Positions 52,089 to 64,000 of a stretch of 64,000 nucleotides of DNA are shown here, piece after piece (position 1 is the stretch's first letter; each line of letters begins with the position of its first letter). The position numbers were made by a program, and so were the translations under genes. The notes under the pieces are model-generated. The model was not told the DNA's origin. It searched no databases and saw only the letters and a list, made by a program, of their open reading frames with translations. The stretch comes from Afipia sp. (GTDB lineage Bacteria; Pseudomonadota; Alphaproteobacteria; Rhizobiales; Xanthobacteraceae): positions 558,001 to 622,000 of the forward strand of contig JACQDM010000002.1 in NCBI GenBank assembly GCA_016201045.1. Direction: 5' to 3'.

Positions 52089-52245
52089 AAGCGGGCTTTC
52101 AGGAGGCGGAATTCATTGCCGGAAAGCGATGCAAGAAAAGGGCCGCCGGTTGATGTGGCCTTTCGTCGGTACGGCGACGGGTGCCGCGGAATGATGGTGA
52201 AGAGGACAGGGGTGAACGCACGATTGCAGAACTTCTTTCCAGGGC

Positions 52246-52274
52246 TTGACATTTTCTCATAAACGGACTATATT
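52246..52274 (+). promoter_or_regulatory. Consensus-like sigma-70 promoter facing an unannotated region
   Basis: TTGACA (52246-52251), 17-bp spacer, TATATT (52269-52274). The -35 is a perfect match and the -10 has one deviation at optimal spacing, the best housekeeping promoter I see in the window. No credible gene start lies downstream until brnT at 52841, and that gene has its own promoter. Confidence 0.75.
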
Positions 52275-52280
52275 CCTATC

Positions 52281-52780
52281 GCTTCATTCATGAGGGGCGC
52301 TTCTAGAGGCGTGCTTGAAGTGGAATGAAGTGCGGTGCCCGCGCGTGTGGTTCGCAACCGCATGTCCGGGAGGCGAAGGGTCACCGACCGGGCCAACTAC
52401 GTGGCTCTGCCTTCGGTGGCTGCACGCGGTGCGGCTGAACGGCTGAGAAATCAGCCGGGATGAACGCGAGTCTTCTGGCTTTGAGCCAAGAGGCTTTCGG
52501 ATCCCGCGCCCGGAAGAGCGGTCCCTTCGACAGAAAAGCCGCAGCGGATGTTTTGGCGCGTTCGCGTTGGAAACATCTGCGCACTGGAGCGCCGCAAGGC
52601 GGTGCGCGTTTCGGACTTGCCCTTCGCTCGGGTGAAGACGTGACGCGACGACGACAAGGTTGCGCCTCGCGGCGCTCCATTGCCCCTCGCTATGAGGGCG
52701 CGAACGAGAATACGATCAACCCGGCCGCCAAATGGCGCGTGCGGGGTAGAGGTGCAGGGGTCGTTGCGCCAATCATCATC
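52281..52780 (+). ncRNA. Candidate structured non-coding RNA or repeat element (about 500 nt)
   Basis: The 752-bp interval 52089-52840 lacks a convincing gene. Transcription from the promoter at 52246-52274 should start near 52281. The region has several internal pairings, e.g. CGCAC...GTGCG enclosing CGCC-GCAA-GGCG at about 52580-52608, and GC-rich complementary blocks near 52660-52710. Overlapping frames on both strands (52460-52783 + and 52381-52680 -) are Arg/Ala-rich, as random GC-rich frames are. No Rho-independent terminator is obvious before brnT. RNase P, tmRNA, SRP and 6S RNA signatures were not seen. It may be a stable RNA or a dispersed intergenic repeat. Confidence 0.5.
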
Positions 52781-52804
52781 TAAACAATCCGCTCATTTTG
52801 CTTA

Positions 52805-52838
52805 TTGATGTCTTGTTATTTTGTAGCTACAATATAAC
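52805..52838 (+). promoter_or_regulatory. brnTA-2 promoter overlapped by a 24-bp palindrome
   Basis: TTGATG (52805-52810), 17 bp, TACAAT (52828-52833). GTTATTTTGTAG (52815-52826) and CTACAATATAAC (52827-52838) form an inverted repeat with one mismatch per half, covering the -10 element. Transcription would start about 1-2 bp before the ATG at 52841, giving an essentially leaderless toxin mRNA. The palindrome is the likely BrnA operator. Confidence 0.65.
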
Positions 52839-52840
52839 TA

Positions 52841-53107
52841 ATGAAAATCATCTGGGATCGATCGAAACGTCTTGCCAACATCGCAAAGCATGGTCTGGAT
52901 TTCGCGACGCTCACCGAGGACTTTTTCTTCAGCGCTTTTGTTCGCCCTGCCAGAGGCGGCCGATTTCAAGCCATTGGCGAAGATGCGAACGGCGTGATCT
53001 CAGTCGTGTTCGCGCAATACGGTATCGAAGGCGTTTCCGTTATTTCGATGCGCCCGGCCCGCAAGGATGAAAGGAAACTGTTCAATGCCAAAAAAGAAAA
53101 CAGCTAA
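52841..53107 (+). CDS. brnT: BrnT-family ribonuclease toxin (second module)
   Basis: An 88-residue product with the BrnT pattern MKIIWDRSKRLANIAKHGLDFATL, then FQAIGEDANGVISVVFAQYG and VSVISMRPARKDERKLF. Closer to the Brucella BrnT prototype than the copy at 34504. The antitoxin starts inside the last codons (53085). There is no room for a ribosome site between the predicted transcription start and the ATG. Confidence 0.93.
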   Translation: MKIIWDRSKRLANIAKHGLDFATLTEDFFFSAFVRPARGGRFQAIGEDANGVISVVFAQYGIEGVSVISMRPARKDERKLFNAKKENS

Positions 53108-53372
53108 ACCTTATAGCGCCGCTGACATGAAAGCCGTGTCGGACAATCCGGCGTGGACGGCGAAAGCGATGGCCGGTGCGAAACCATTCATTGAGATGTT
53201 TCCGAAAGCTGCAGCCACGATCAAGCGCGGCCGAGGTCCGAATAAAGCTCCTACGAAGACGCTTGTCTCGCTTCGCCTCAGTCCGGATGTGATTGAGCAT
53301 TTCAAAAAGAAGGGGCCTGGCTGGCAGGTGAGAATCGACGATGCGCTTCGAAAGGCTGCGGGAAAAAGATGA
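53085..53372 (+). CDS. brnA: BrnA antitoxin (second module)
   Basis: A 95-residue protein: basic N-terminus (PKKKTAKPYSAADMKAVSDNPAWT) and a C-terminal ribbon-helix-helix domain (KTLVSLRLSPDVIEHFKKKGPGWQVRIDDALRKAAGK), the BrnA hallmark. It overlaps brnT by 23 bp; AAGGAAAC (about 53071-53078) inside the toxin gene serves as ribosome site. A strong hairpin follows at 53393-53416. Confidence 0.93.
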   Translation: MPKKKTAKPYSAADMKAVSDNPAWTAKAMAGAKPFIEMFPKAAATIKRGRGPNKAPTKTLVSLRLSPDVIEHFKKKGPGWQVRIDDALRKAAGKR

Positions 53373-53392
53373 TGGTACGCTAGCTAATGAAA

Positions 53393-53416
53393 GAGGCCGC
53401 CAACTGAGGCGGCCTC
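53393..53416 (+). terminator. Hairpin after brnTA-2
   Basis: GAGGCCGCC (53393-53401) and GGCGGCCTC (53408-53416) pair perfectly around AACTGA. No T-run follows on the + strand. On the - strand it is followed by TTTCATTAGC, so it may rather terminate the convergent 42-residue gene. Confidence 0.65.
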
Positions 53417-53440
53417 GATCCAGCTTCGCGCGTGGCGCGG

Positions 53441-53569
53441 CTATGAGGAAAGATACCAGAACGCCACGACTGCAATCGCAAGCACGCCAATAACGGATCC
53501 CGCTATTTTCGCGGTTGCATCGAACGCAGCATCCTCGATGTCGGTGGTATGATCGTGGTGCATCGCCAT
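53441..53569 (-). CDS. 42-residue membrane protein
   Basis: The product has a His/Asp-rich start (AMHHDHTTDIEDAAFDATAK) and one transmembrane helix (IAGSVIGVLAIAVVAFWYL). TGGAGG lies 6-7 bp before ATG 53569, a clear ribosome site. The frame continues upstream to 53707 but only this part looks coding. Function unknown. Confidence 0.72.
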   Translation of the reverse strand: MAMHHDHTTDIEDAAFDATAKIAGSVIGVLAIAVVAFWYLSS

Positions 53570-53774
53570 TGGAACCTCCAGTTGCCCGGCGTTGTCGCTC
53601 CTCGCTGGTCGAGGCCCGTTTCCGGGCGCACCTATACAACTAAAGTTGTAGAACGTTAGTTCAAGTAGGAAAGCGGATTTGGCTTCGTCTGAAGCCGTAA
53701 AATTCAATAGCCACCCCCAAATTCAACTTAGGCCGCTAGGGGTCGAAACAGGCCAGCACCACCTGCTCTAAAAA

Positions 53775-53810
53775 GAACATATTGCGAACGGAGAACAAAT
53801 AGGGTACATT
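53775..53810 (+). promoter_or_regulatory. recA promoter with overlapping LexA (SOS) box
   Basis: GAAC (53775-53778), seven bases, GAAC (53786-53789) is the alphaproteobacterial SOS box GTTC-N7-GTTC read from the other strand. A third GAAC follows at 53793-53796. A promoter TTGCGA (53782-53787), 17 bp, TACATT (53805-53810) is overlapped by the box, so LexA binding would block it. The rest of the 357-bp gap 53570-53926 shows nothing else. Confidence 0.82.
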
Positions 53811-53926
53811 GGTTCCCATCGGACAAGGCCCTCAAATAAGGCCCGATTCCGGTCCGTCCTTGGAAAGCAGCCTGCGGCGCAGGCCGTTTGTCCGGGTGGC
53901 GAATCCCCGTCATAAGGAGCAACACG

Positions 53927-55015
<1,089 letters not shown>

Positions 55016-55020
55016 GCTGC

Positions 55021-55058
55021 CAGGTCTTGATTTGAGAGACAGGTCTTAATTTGAGAGA
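55021..55058. repeat. Two-copy 19-bp tandem repeat after recA
   Basis: CAGGTCTTGATTTGAGAGA (55021-55039) is repeated directly as CAGGTCTTAATTTGAGAGA (55040-55058), one mismatch. It starts 6 bp after the recA stop. It could be a local slippage duplication; no function is evident. Confidence 0.75.
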
Positions 55059-55093
55059 CTCGTGTTGCGTAGGTGGGTCTCGATAAGCGAATG

Positions 55094-55140
55094 GGCGCTG
55101 AGGATGTTGAGTTGCAGACATCCCCAGCGCCTGTTTGTTT
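55094..55140 (+). terminator. Intrinsic terminator of recA
   Basis: GGCGCTG-A-GGATGT (55094-55107) pairs with ACATCC-C-CAGCGCC (55118-55131), 13 pairs with one mismatch and a 10-base loop, followed by TGTTTGTTT. Confidence 0.85.
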
Positions 55141-58006
55141 ACTCCGCCGCCTGCGCGTAGTCCGACACCGGCGGGCACGAGCACACCAGATGCCGGTCGC
55201 CATAGACATTATCGACACGCCCGACCGGGCTCCAGTATTTGTCGGCGCGTGAGACCCCCTGAGGGAAACAGCCTTCTGTGCGGCTATAGACCCGTTGCCA
55301 TTGATCGTCGGCGATATCGTGCACCGTGTGCGGCGCATGTCTGAGCGGCGACGCCTCGATCTTGAATCGCCCGCTCTCGACCTCGGCGATTTCCTTGCGG
55401 ATCGCAATCATCGCATCGCAAAAACGATCCAGCTCCGCCTTCGCTTCCGACTCGGTCGGCTCGATCATCAGCGTGCCCGGCACGGGGAAGCTCATGGTCG
55501 GCGCGTGAAAGCCGTAGTCGATCAGTCTCTTGGCGATGTCATCCACCGTTACGCCGCTTGAAGCCTTCAACGCGCGCGGATCGACGATGCATTCATGCGC
55601 GACGCGGCCTCTGGCGTTCTTGTAGAGCACCGGGAAATACGGATCGAGCCGCTTGGCAATGTAGTTGGCGTTGAGGATTGCGACTTCCGTCGCGCGCGTC
55701 AGCCCTTCGCCGCCCATCATTAGAAGATAGATATAGGAAATCACCAGAATCGACGGCGACCCGTAGGGCGCGGCACTGACCGCGCCGACCGCTGCCTTGC
55801 CGTCTTTCCCGATGTGCCCCGGCAAAAACGGCGCGAGGTGCTTCTTCACGCCGATCGGCCCCATGCCGGGCCCGCCACCGCCATGCGGAATGCAGAACGT
55901 CTTGTGCAGATTGAGATGGCTGACGTCAGCGCCGTAGTCGCCCGGCCGTGACAGCCCGACCTGCGCGTTCAGATTCGCGCCGTCGAGATAGACCTGCCCG
56001 CCGTGCTTGTGAACGATGTCGCAAATCTCGCGGATATGCTCCTCGAACACGCCGTGCGTCGACGGATAAGTGATCATCACTGCAGCGAGATTTGCCGAAT
56101 GCTGTTCGGCCTTCTTGCGCAGATCGTCAACATCGACATCGCCGTGCGCGTCGCACGCGACCACGACAACATCCATGCCGACCATGCTTGCCGACGCCGG
56201 ATTGGTACCGTGCGCGGACGACGGAATGAGGCAGACCTTGCGATGCGGCTCGCTGTGCGAGGCATGAAAGGCGCGGATCGCGAGCAGGCCGGCATATTCG
56301 CCCTGCGCTCCCGAATTCGGCTGCAGCGATACGGCATCGTAGCCCGTGATGTCAGCGAGCCACTTTTCGAGCAGCGTGAACATCGCGCGATAGCCGCGAG
56401 CCTGTTCGCTGGGCGCGAACGGATGCAGCGATCCAAACTCCGGCCACGTCACAGGAATCATCTCTGTCGTTGCGTTCAGCTTCATGGTGCAGGAGCCGAG
56501 CGGAATCATCGCGCGGTCAAGCGCCAGATCGCGGTCTGACAGCTTGCGCATATAGCGCAGCATCTCGGTCTCGGAACGATGCGCGTGAAACACCGGATAC
56601 GCGAGGAGTTTGCCCGCGCGTTTCAAATCGGACGGCAGCGCATCGCGCACCTCTTTCTCGATTTCAGAATATGACAGCTTGCCGCCAAACGCGCGCCACA
56701 CCGCTTCGACAATCTCAGGCGTCGTTGTCTCGTCGAGCGCAACCGAGATAATTTCGCCGTCAATGCGCAGATTGATGTTTTCGTTCCGTGCGCGCGCAAG
56801 GATGTCGCGCGCGTCTTTCGCCGTCACGCTCACCGTGTCGAAGAAAGCCTTATGGCGCAGCACGAAACCGAGCTCGCGTAATCCCGCCGCCAGCACGGTC
56901 GCCCGGCAATGCACGTTACGCGCAATCTGCGTCAGCCCTTCGGGGCCGTGGTAGACCGCGTACATCGACGCGATCACTGCGAGCAGAACCTGCGCTGTGC
57001 AGATGTTAGAGGTCGCCTTCTCGCGGCGGATGTGCTGCTCGCGCGTCTGCAGCGCGAGGCGATAGGCGGGCTGCCCACGCGAGTCGACGGACAGCCCGAC
57101 GATGCGGCCGGGCAGGGAGCGTTTCAGCGCCTCCCTCACCGCCATATAGGCGGCGTGCGGCCCGCCGTAGCCCATCGGCACGCCGAAACGCTGCGTCGAT
57201 CCGATAGCGATATCGGCGCCGAGTTCGCCGGGTGAGGCGATCAGCGTGAGCGCGAGAATGTCGGCGGCGACGATCGCGATGCCGCCCTTGGCACGAAGCG
57301 CAGCAATCGCCGCGCGCGGATCGCGAATCGCTCCGTGCGTGCCGGGATACTGAAACAGCGCGCCGAAGGTGTCGTGTTTGTCGAGATCGGTCGCCGGATC
57401 GCCAACGACAACGTTCCAGCCGAGCGGTTCGGCGCGCGTGCGCAGCACAGCCAGCGTCTGTGGATGAACCTCATGATCGACAAAAAATGATTTCGTTTTG
57501 ATCGATGACGTGCGTTCGGCGAGCGCCATCGCTTCCGCCGCCGCCGTGCCTTCGTCGAGCAGCGAGGCGTTCGCGACATCGAGCCCGGAGAGATCGCAGA
57601 TCATCGTCTGGAAGTTGAACAGCGCTTCGAGCCGGCCTTGGCTGATTTCCGGCTGGTACGGCGTGTAAGCCGTGTACCACGCCGGATTTTCGAGAATGTT
57701 GCGCTGGATGACGGCGGGTAAAATCGTGCCCGAGTATCCTTGGCCGATCAACGATGTGAACACCTGGTTCTGGATGGCGATGTCGCGCATATGCGTGAGA
57801 GCTTGCGTCTCGCTCAGCGGCAGATGCAGACCGCCGTTGAGCTTGAGTGGCAATTTCTGCCGGATCGAAGCGGGCAGCGTCTCATCCATCAATGTGTCGA
57901 GGCTCGGCGCGCCGACGATTTCCAGCATCGCTTCGATGTCGCACGGCGAGGGGCCGATATGGCGACGGGCAAAATCGGTTGCGGGTTCGGCGTTCAGTCC
58001 ACTCAT
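55139..58006 (-). CDS. gcvP: Glycine dehydrogenase (decarboxylating), P-protein
   Basis: P-protein decarboxylates glycine and passes the aminomethyl group to lipoyl GcvH. The 955-residue single-chain enzyme has the PLP lysine K702 in [25 protein letters not shown]-terminal [15 protein letters not shown], and C-terminal [43 protein letters not shown] precedes ATG 58006. It is third in gcvT-gcvH-gcvP, 10 bp after gcvH. The operon is under a tandem glycine riboswitch. A long Pro/Arg-rich frame on the opposite strand is a shadow. Confidence 0.98.
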   Translation of the reverse strand: MSGLNAEPATDFARRHIGPSPCDIEAMLEIVGAPSLDTLMDETLPASIRQKLPLKLNGGLHLPLSETQALTHMRDIAIQNQVFTSLIGQGYSGTILPAVIQRNILENPAWYTAYTPYQPEISQGRLEALFNFQTMICDLSGLDVANASLLDEGTAAAEAMALAERTSSIKTKSFFVDHEVHPQTLAVLRTRAEPLGWNVVVGDPATDLDKHDTFGALFQYPGTHGAIRDPRAAIAALRAKGGIAIVAADILALTLIASPGELGADIAIGSTQRFGVPMGYGGPHAAYMAVREALKRSLPGRIVGLSVDSRGQPAYRLALQTREQHIRREKATSNICTAQVLLAVIASMYAVYHGPEGLTQIARNVHCRATVLAAGLRELGFVLRHKAFFDTVSVTAKDARDILARARNENINLRIDGEIISVALDETTTPEIVEAVWRAFGGKLSYSEIEKEVRDALPSDLKRAGKLLAYPVFHAHRSETEMLRYMRKLSDRDLALDRAMIPLGSCTMKLNATTEMIPVTWPEFGSLHPFAPSEQARGYRAMFTLLEKWLADITGYDAVSLQPNSGAQGEYAGLLAIRAFHASHSEPHRKVCLIPSSAHGTNPASASMVGMDVVVVACDAHGDVDVDDLRKKAEQHSANLAAVMITYPSTHGVFEEHIREICDIVHKHGGQVYLDGANLNAQVGLSRPGDYGADVSHLNLHKTFCIPHGGGGPGMGPIGVKKHLAPFLPGHIGKDGKAAVGAVSAAPYGSPSILVISYIYLLMMGGEGLTRATEVAILNANYIAKRLDPYFPVLYKNARGRVAHECIVDPRALKASSGVTVDDIAKRLIDYGFHAPTMSFPVPGTLMIEPTESEAKAELDRFCDAMIAIRKEIAEVESGRFKIEASPLRHAPHTVHDIADDQWQRVYSRTEGCFPQGVSRADKYWSPVGRVDNVYGDRHLVCSCPPVSDYAQAAE

Positions 58007-58016
58007 GGCAAATTCC

Positions 58017-58382
58017 TCAAGCCGTATGCGCTTTGTAGGCGGCTTCACTCATCAAGCCGTCGAGTTCCTTTTTGTCGGCGATCTTGACCTTGAAGAACCA
58101 AGCCTTGCCGCCTGCGTCGGAATTCACGAGCGCTGGCTCGGCAATGAGCGCGTCGTTCACCGTAACGACTTCGCCGGAAATCGGCGCGTACACGTCCGAT
58201 GCGGCCTTCACGCTTTCGACCACGGCTGCCGCTTCGCCCTTTTTAAGCGCGCGTCCGACCTTCGGCAGATCGACGAACACGACGTCGCCGAGTTGCGATT
58301 GCGCGTAGTCGGTCACGCCGATGGTCGCGACGTCGCCGTCGATGGTAAGCCATTCGTGGTCGGTGGTGAAAAGCGTGGTCAT
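58017..58382 (-). CDS. gcvH: Glycine cleavage system H-protein
   Basis: H-protein carries the aminomethyl group on a lipoyl lysine. The 121-residue product has [36 protein letters not shown] and the lipoylation site K59 in [29 protein letters not shown] precedes ATG 58382. It lies 7 bp after gcvT and 10 bp before gcvP. Confidence 0.98.
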   Translation of the reverse strand: MTTLFTTDHEWLTIDGDVATIGVTDYAQSQLGDVVFVDLPKVGRALKKGEAAAVVESVKAASDVYAPISGEVVTVNDALIAEPALVNSDAGGKAWFFKVKIADKKELDGLMSEAAYKAHTA

Positions 58383-58389
58383 GACTTCC

Positions 58390-59547
58390 TCAGCGTTTGT
58401 AGGAATGGGGAACGAACGGCATCGGCGCGACCCGCATCGGCAATCGCTGTCCGCGCACGTCGGCAAATACGCGCGATCCGTCGATTGAAAATGAGGTCGG
58501 CACATAGCCCATCGCGACCGGCGCGTTGATCGACGGGCCGAAGCCGCCCGATGTGACGATGCCGATTTTCTCTAGCGAATTTTCGTCGGCGTAGAGCGCA
58601 GCGCTCTCGCGAACCGGAGCTCGACCTTCCGCCTTTAAACCGACGCGGCGGCGCACCGCGCTCGAGTCGAATTGCCTCAAGACGGTATCCGCGCCGGGAA
58701 ATCCTCCCGCGCGCGCGCCGCCCGTGCGGCGGCTTTTTTGAACGCTCCATTCAAGCGCGCCTTCGACCGGCGTCGTCGTTGTGTCGATGTCGTGGCCGTA
58801 GAGACACAGCCCGGCTTCGAGACGCAGGCTGTCGCGGGCGCCAAGGCCGATCGGCAGAACGGCGGCATCGTCGAGCAGCGCTGCCGCTAGCCGCTGCGCA
58901 TCCTTCGCGGGAACCGAAATCTCGAATCCGTCCTCGCCGGTATATCCGGAGCGCGACACAAAGCAGTCGATATCGAGTACGCGACGCGGTCCCGCATCCA
59001 TGAAGTTCATCGCGGACAGCATCGGCGCGATCCCGCCGAGAACGTCAACCGCCTTCGGTCCCTGCAACGCGATCAGCGCGCGGTCCGGTAACGGCTCGAT
59101 GGCGCAGACATCCGACAGATGTTTGCGAAGATGCGCTTCGTCCGCGTCCTTGCATGCGGCGTTGACGACGAGAAACAGATGATCGCCGAAATTTGCAACC
59201 ATCAAATCGTCGAGGATGCCGCCTGTGTCGTTCGTGAATTGCGCATAGCGCTGGCGGCCTTGTTTAACCGCGGCGATGTCCTGCGGCACGAGGCGCTCCA
59301 GTGCGAGGGCCGCATCTTCGATCTTGCCTGACTTCGGCCGGAGTATGATCTGTCCCATATGCGAGACATCGAACAGTCCGGCGGCGCTGCGCGTGTGTAG
59401 ATGTTCCTTCAGCACGCCTGCGGCATACTGAACCGGCATCTCATAGCCGGCGAACGGCACGATCTTGCCACCGCGTGCGATATGGAGATCGTGCAGCGGA
59501 ACGCGCTTCAATGCAGGGGCGGAATACGAATCGGCGGCTGCAAGCAT
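58390..59547 (-). CDS. gcvT: Glycine cleavage system T-protein (aminomethyltransferase)
   Basis: T-protein transfers the methylene group to tetrahydrofolate, releasing ammonia. The 385-residue protein has [45 protein letters not shown], then [19 protein letters not shown] and [20 protein letters not shown], all GcvT signatures. A short segment after [11 protein letters not shown] ([15 protein letters not shown]) looks slightly enlarged. AGGAGCC precedes the ATG. First gene of gcvTHP, 50 bp after the riboswitch. Confidence 0.97.
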   Translation of the reverse strand: MLAAADSYSAPALKRVPLHDLHIARGGKIVPFAGYEMPVQYAAGVLKEHLHTRSAAGLFDVSHMGQIILRPKSGKIEDAALALERLVPQDIAAVKQGRQRYAQFTNDTGGILDDLMVANFGDHLFLVVNAACKDADEAHLRKHLSDVCAIEPLPDRALIALQGPKAVDVLGGIAPMLSAMNFMDAGPRRVLDIDCFVSRSGYTGEDGFEISVPAKDAQRLAAALLDDAAVLPIGLGARDSLRLEAGLCLYGHDIDTTTTPVEGALEWSVQKSRRTGGARAGGFPGADTVLRQFDSSAVRRRVGLKAEGRAPVRESAALYADENSLEKIGIVTSGGFGPSINAPVAMGYVPTSFSIDGSRVFADVRGQRLPMRVAPMPFVPHSYKR

Positions 59548-59597
59548 GTCGAGGCTCCTGACTGATCGCGGGACAGTTCCCGAAATCCAGTCGAAGC

Positions 59598-59788
59598 CCC
59601 ATCTGTCGCTGCGCCTGAGAGTATTATCCCGTCGGCGGATGCCGCACCGCTGACCGGCCGCATCTCTTTCCAGATTTCAGTCCGTCGCGCGGTCCGTTTG
59701 CCTGAGAGTTTCCGGGGCGGTTGCTCCTTCGGCGCCAGCCTGCTTCTTTGCGGGAAGCGGGCCGGTCTCTCCCGGCGCGACTACTCAA
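59598..59788 (-). ncRNA. Tandem glycine riboswitch
   Basis: Two glycine aptamers lie in series before gcvT on the - strand. The upstream aptamer (about 59788-59690) has GGGAGAGACCGG, the core CCGAAGGAGCAA, and ACTCTCAGGCAAA. The downstream aptamer (about 59680-59598) has GGAAAGAGA, CCGACGGGATAA and ACTCTCAGGCGCA. The paired GGAGAG/ACTCTCAGGCA-type blocks with short CGAAGGAGCAA-type loops are the known signature. Such riboswitches generally turn on gcv genes when glycine is abundant. No clean expression-platform terminator was resolved between the second aptamer and gcvT. Confidence 0.93.
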
Positions 59789-59999
59789 TACATAATGACC
59801 AAAACACCCCTTTCGAGGGTCTGTCAATCTGAGGCAAAACGTATCAACGATTGTCTCAAATATTTCTCGGCAGAAGCACGACGAAAGTATGCGTAAACCG
59901 CTGATTCGCTGCCCACTTTCTGGACATTCCGCATGCGTTCCGTCTAGAACCAGAACCGTATCGGCAGCGCGCAGTGCGCCGGGTTTCAATTCGACTGGA

Positions 60000-60075
60000 C
60001 TAGTGATCCGGTTCTGACATTCGTATGCATTTTTCGCGAGTACTTTTACGAATGTCAGAACCGAAGGATCACTAG
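60000..60075. repeat. 76-bp perfect-stem palindrome upstream of alaS (MITE-like)
   Basis: Bases 60000-60025 pair with 60047-60075: 26 consecutive pairs interrupted only by a 3-base bulge (60063-60065), around a 21-base loop. The ends carry CTAG on both sides (60000-60003 and 60072-60075). It looks like a dispersed palindromic element; similar units occur, from memory, between genes in Bradyrhizobium-type genomes. It lies inside the 615-bp gap 59548-60162, whose part 59789-59999 shows nothing else clear. Confidence 0.75.
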
Positions 60076-60088
60076 AATAATTATTGCT

Positions 60089-60158
60089 GGTGTCCTTTTG
60101 TATCCAACGTTCGTATGGAGGGCGCGGCGAGTGAGACGAACGTTGGATACAGGACACC
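60089..60158 (+). promoter_or_regulatory. Large hairpin covering the alaS ribosome binding site
   Basis: GGTGTCC (60089-60095) pairs with GGACACC (60152-60158) and GTATCCAACGTTCGT (60100-60114) pairs with ACGAACGTTGGATAC (60136-60150), 22 pairs in total with a TTTT/A bulge and a 21-base loop. The Shine-Dalgarno AGGA of alaS (60151-60154) lies within the 3' arm, 8 bp before the ATG at 60163. In RNA it would hide the ribosome site; in DNA it is a dyad that AlaRS could bind. Confidence 0.7.
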
Positions 60159-60162
60159 AGAG

Positions 60163-62841
<2,679 letters not shown>

Positions 62842-62847
62842 CGGGCG

Positions 62848-63276
62848 CTATTTCTTTTTTAGAAACACGTAATCCGCCGAATACGGTACGTTCAAAAACG
62901 CGCCGGGCTTGCCATGCAATTTATCGGGTTTTCCGCCGATTGTGTTGATCCGCTGCACGGCGGTCACATTGCTCAACACGCCGCTGCCGCATTTGGAAAC
63001 GACCTCGATCTTCAGCCACGGAATGTCGTCGGCCGTCGTTGCAGGTGCATTTGCAATCGCTTTGCCGACGATGGCGCTGCCGTCGTGGTGTTCCCAGTTC
63101 GGCCCGGCGTAATGGCGGCCGACTGTTTTGCCGTCCAACATCAGAGTCGCTGTCGGCTCGCGCAACACCCAGCCAGGTTCGCCGGACGCATCCGGCCTCC
63201 ATTCGTAAATCTGAGCACCTTCGGCGTGAAGCGTGAGAACAATGTCTTCACCGGACGCTGCAATCGCGTCCGGCAT
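62848..63276 (-). CDS. DUF3455 protein without signal peptide
   Basis: A 142-residue product with the DUF3455 pattern: TLHAEGAQIYEWRPDASGEPGWVLREPTATLMLDGKTVGRHYAGPNWEHHDGSAIVGKAIANAPA, SKCGSGVLSNVTAVQRINT and VPYSADYVFLKK. Typical members carry an N-terminal signal peptide; here the only ATG (63276) gives MPDAIAASGEDIV and the frame upstream overlaps the icd 3' region without a signal. Possible loss of the leader. The function of the family is unknown. It converges on alaS. Confidence 0.85.
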   Translation of the reverse strand: MPDAIAASGEDIVLTLHAEGAQIYEWRPDASGEPGWVLREPTATLMLDGKTVGRHYAGPNWEHHDGSAIVGKAIANAPATTADDIPWLKIEVVSKCGSGVLSNVTAVQRINTIGGKPDKLHGKPGAFLNVPYSADYVFLKKK

Positions 63277-63299
63277 TTTCTGTTCCGGCGGTCGCCCGC

Positions 63300-64000
63300 T
63301 CAGGTCGCCATCGCCTTGGTGAGATTTTCTGCAACCTTGTCGAGGAAGCCGGTCGTGGACAACCACCTCTGGTCCGCGCCGACCAGCAGTGCGAGATCCT
63401 TGGTCATGTAACCTGCCTCGACTGTATCGACGCAAACTTTTTCGAGCGTCTTGGCGAATTTTGCGAGGTCCGCGTTGTTGTCGAGCTTGGCGCGATGGGC
63501 GAGGCCCTGCGTCCACGCGAAAATCGAGGCAATGGAGTTGGTTGAGGTCTCCTTGCCCTTCTGATGTTCGCGGTAGTGGCGCGTCACGGTGCCATGCGCG
63601 GCTTCTGCTTCGACGACCTTGCCGTCTGGTGTTAGCAGCACCGAGGTCATCAAACCGAGCGAGCCGTAACCCTGCGCGACAGTGTCGGACTGCACGTCGC
63701 CGTCGTAGTTCTTACAGGCCCATACGTAACCGCCGGACCACTTGAGCGCCGAGGCGACCATATCGTCGATCAGGCGATGCTCGTAGGTGAGGCCCTTCGC
63801 CTCAAAATCCTTCTTGAATTCCTTGTCGTAGATGTCTTGGAAGATGTCTTTGAAACGTCCGTCGTAGACTTTGAGGATCGTGTTCTTGGTCGACAGGTAA
63901 ACTGGATAGCCGCGCGACAAACCATAGTTCAGCGAGGCACGGGCGAAATCGCGGATCGAGCCGTCGAGATTGTACATCCCCATCGCGACGCCGGATTCCG
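63300..64000 (-). CDS. icd: Isocitrate dehydrogenase, NADP-dependent (3' part)
   Basis: Icd converts isocitrate to 2-oxoglutarate. The frame runs off the window end, so only about the last 233 codons are seen. They match the eukaryote-like dimeric type: [49 protein letters not shown], then [38 protein letters not shown] and [37 protein letters not shown]. It is followed 23 bp later by the DUF3455 gene. Confidence 0.97.
   Translation of the reverse strand, partial: ESGVAMGMYNLDGSIRDFARASLNYGLSRGYPVYLSTKNTILKVYDGRFKDIFQDIYDKEFKKDFEAKGLTYEHRLIDDMVASALKWSGGYVWACKNYDGDVQSDTVAQGYGSLGLMTSVLLTPDGKVVEAEAAHGTVTRHYREHQKGKETSTNSIASIFAWTQGLAHRAKLDNNADLAKFAKTLEKVCVDTVEAGYMTKDLALLVGADQRWLSTTGFLDKVAENLTKAMAT

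Noticed and set aside
52381-52783. Two overlapping opposite-strand frames in the candidate RNA region
   Set aside because: Both are Arg/Ala-rich, overlap each other almost completely, and neither has a ribosome site; kept as non-coding.
53393-53416. Integration site or inverted-repeat end of a mobile element beside brnTA-2
   Set aside because: A single simple hairpin after a gene is better explained as a terminator; no matching copy at the other side of the module.
59624-60157. 177-codon - strand frame over the riboswitch and palindromes
   Set aside because: It runs through the glycine riboswitch and both palindromes, so it cannot be a real gene.

Overview
The window is a chromosomal segment of an alphaproteobacterium, most likely of the Bradyrhizobium/Afipia/Rhodopseudomonas group (Nitrobacteraceae). 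This is inferred from the flagellar genes (flaF, flbT, fliX, a CheL-type rod-binding protein, a very long flagellin), CckA beside flhB, the neighbourhood of recA, gcvTHP, alaS and a eukaryote-like icd, and the REP-like palindromes. No species can be named from sequence alone.

Bases 1-28,072 are a large flagellar cluster. The + strand starts inside flgE and runs through flgK and flgL. Next come flbT (-), a 656-residue flagellin, flaF and an unknown 121-residue protein. A - strand block holds FlaG-like, FlgN/FlbY-like, CheL and flgI. After fliX and dksA comes flgF-flgG-flgA-flgH (-). Diverging from flgF is fliL-fliM-DUF6468-motE, followed by a 1192-residue secreted AMIN-like/TPR protein. fliO-fliP (-) diverges from flgB-flgC-fliE-fliQ-fliR-flhB. 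Several promoters in this block carry exact or near TTAA-N7-TTAA boxes, the recognition pattern of CtrA. cckA, the kinase at the head of the CtrA phosphorelay, follows flhB at 28,184.

Bases 30,800-52,100 are mixed: Tim44-like, cupin, GNAT, a brnTA module, class I fumarase, a glutaminase-STAS-cNMP fusion, a TetR gene divergent from a run of YciB-like membrane proteins, a SET-domain protein with a basic tail, a FrnE-like DsbA, an MFS transporter coupled to a 55-residue membrane protein, a translationally coupled FemAB-like/JmjC-like pair, a lone Flp pilin, a PilZ protein and many small secreted or membrane proteins.

Bases 52,200-64,000 hold an unannotated region headed by an excellent sigma-70 promoter, a second brnTA pair, recA with a LexA box, gcvT-gcvH-gcvP under a tandem glycine riboswitch, two long palindromes directly before alaS, alaS, a DUF3455 protein and the 3' part of icd. 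No tRNA, rRNA, CRISPR array, intact insertion sequence or prophage was seen.
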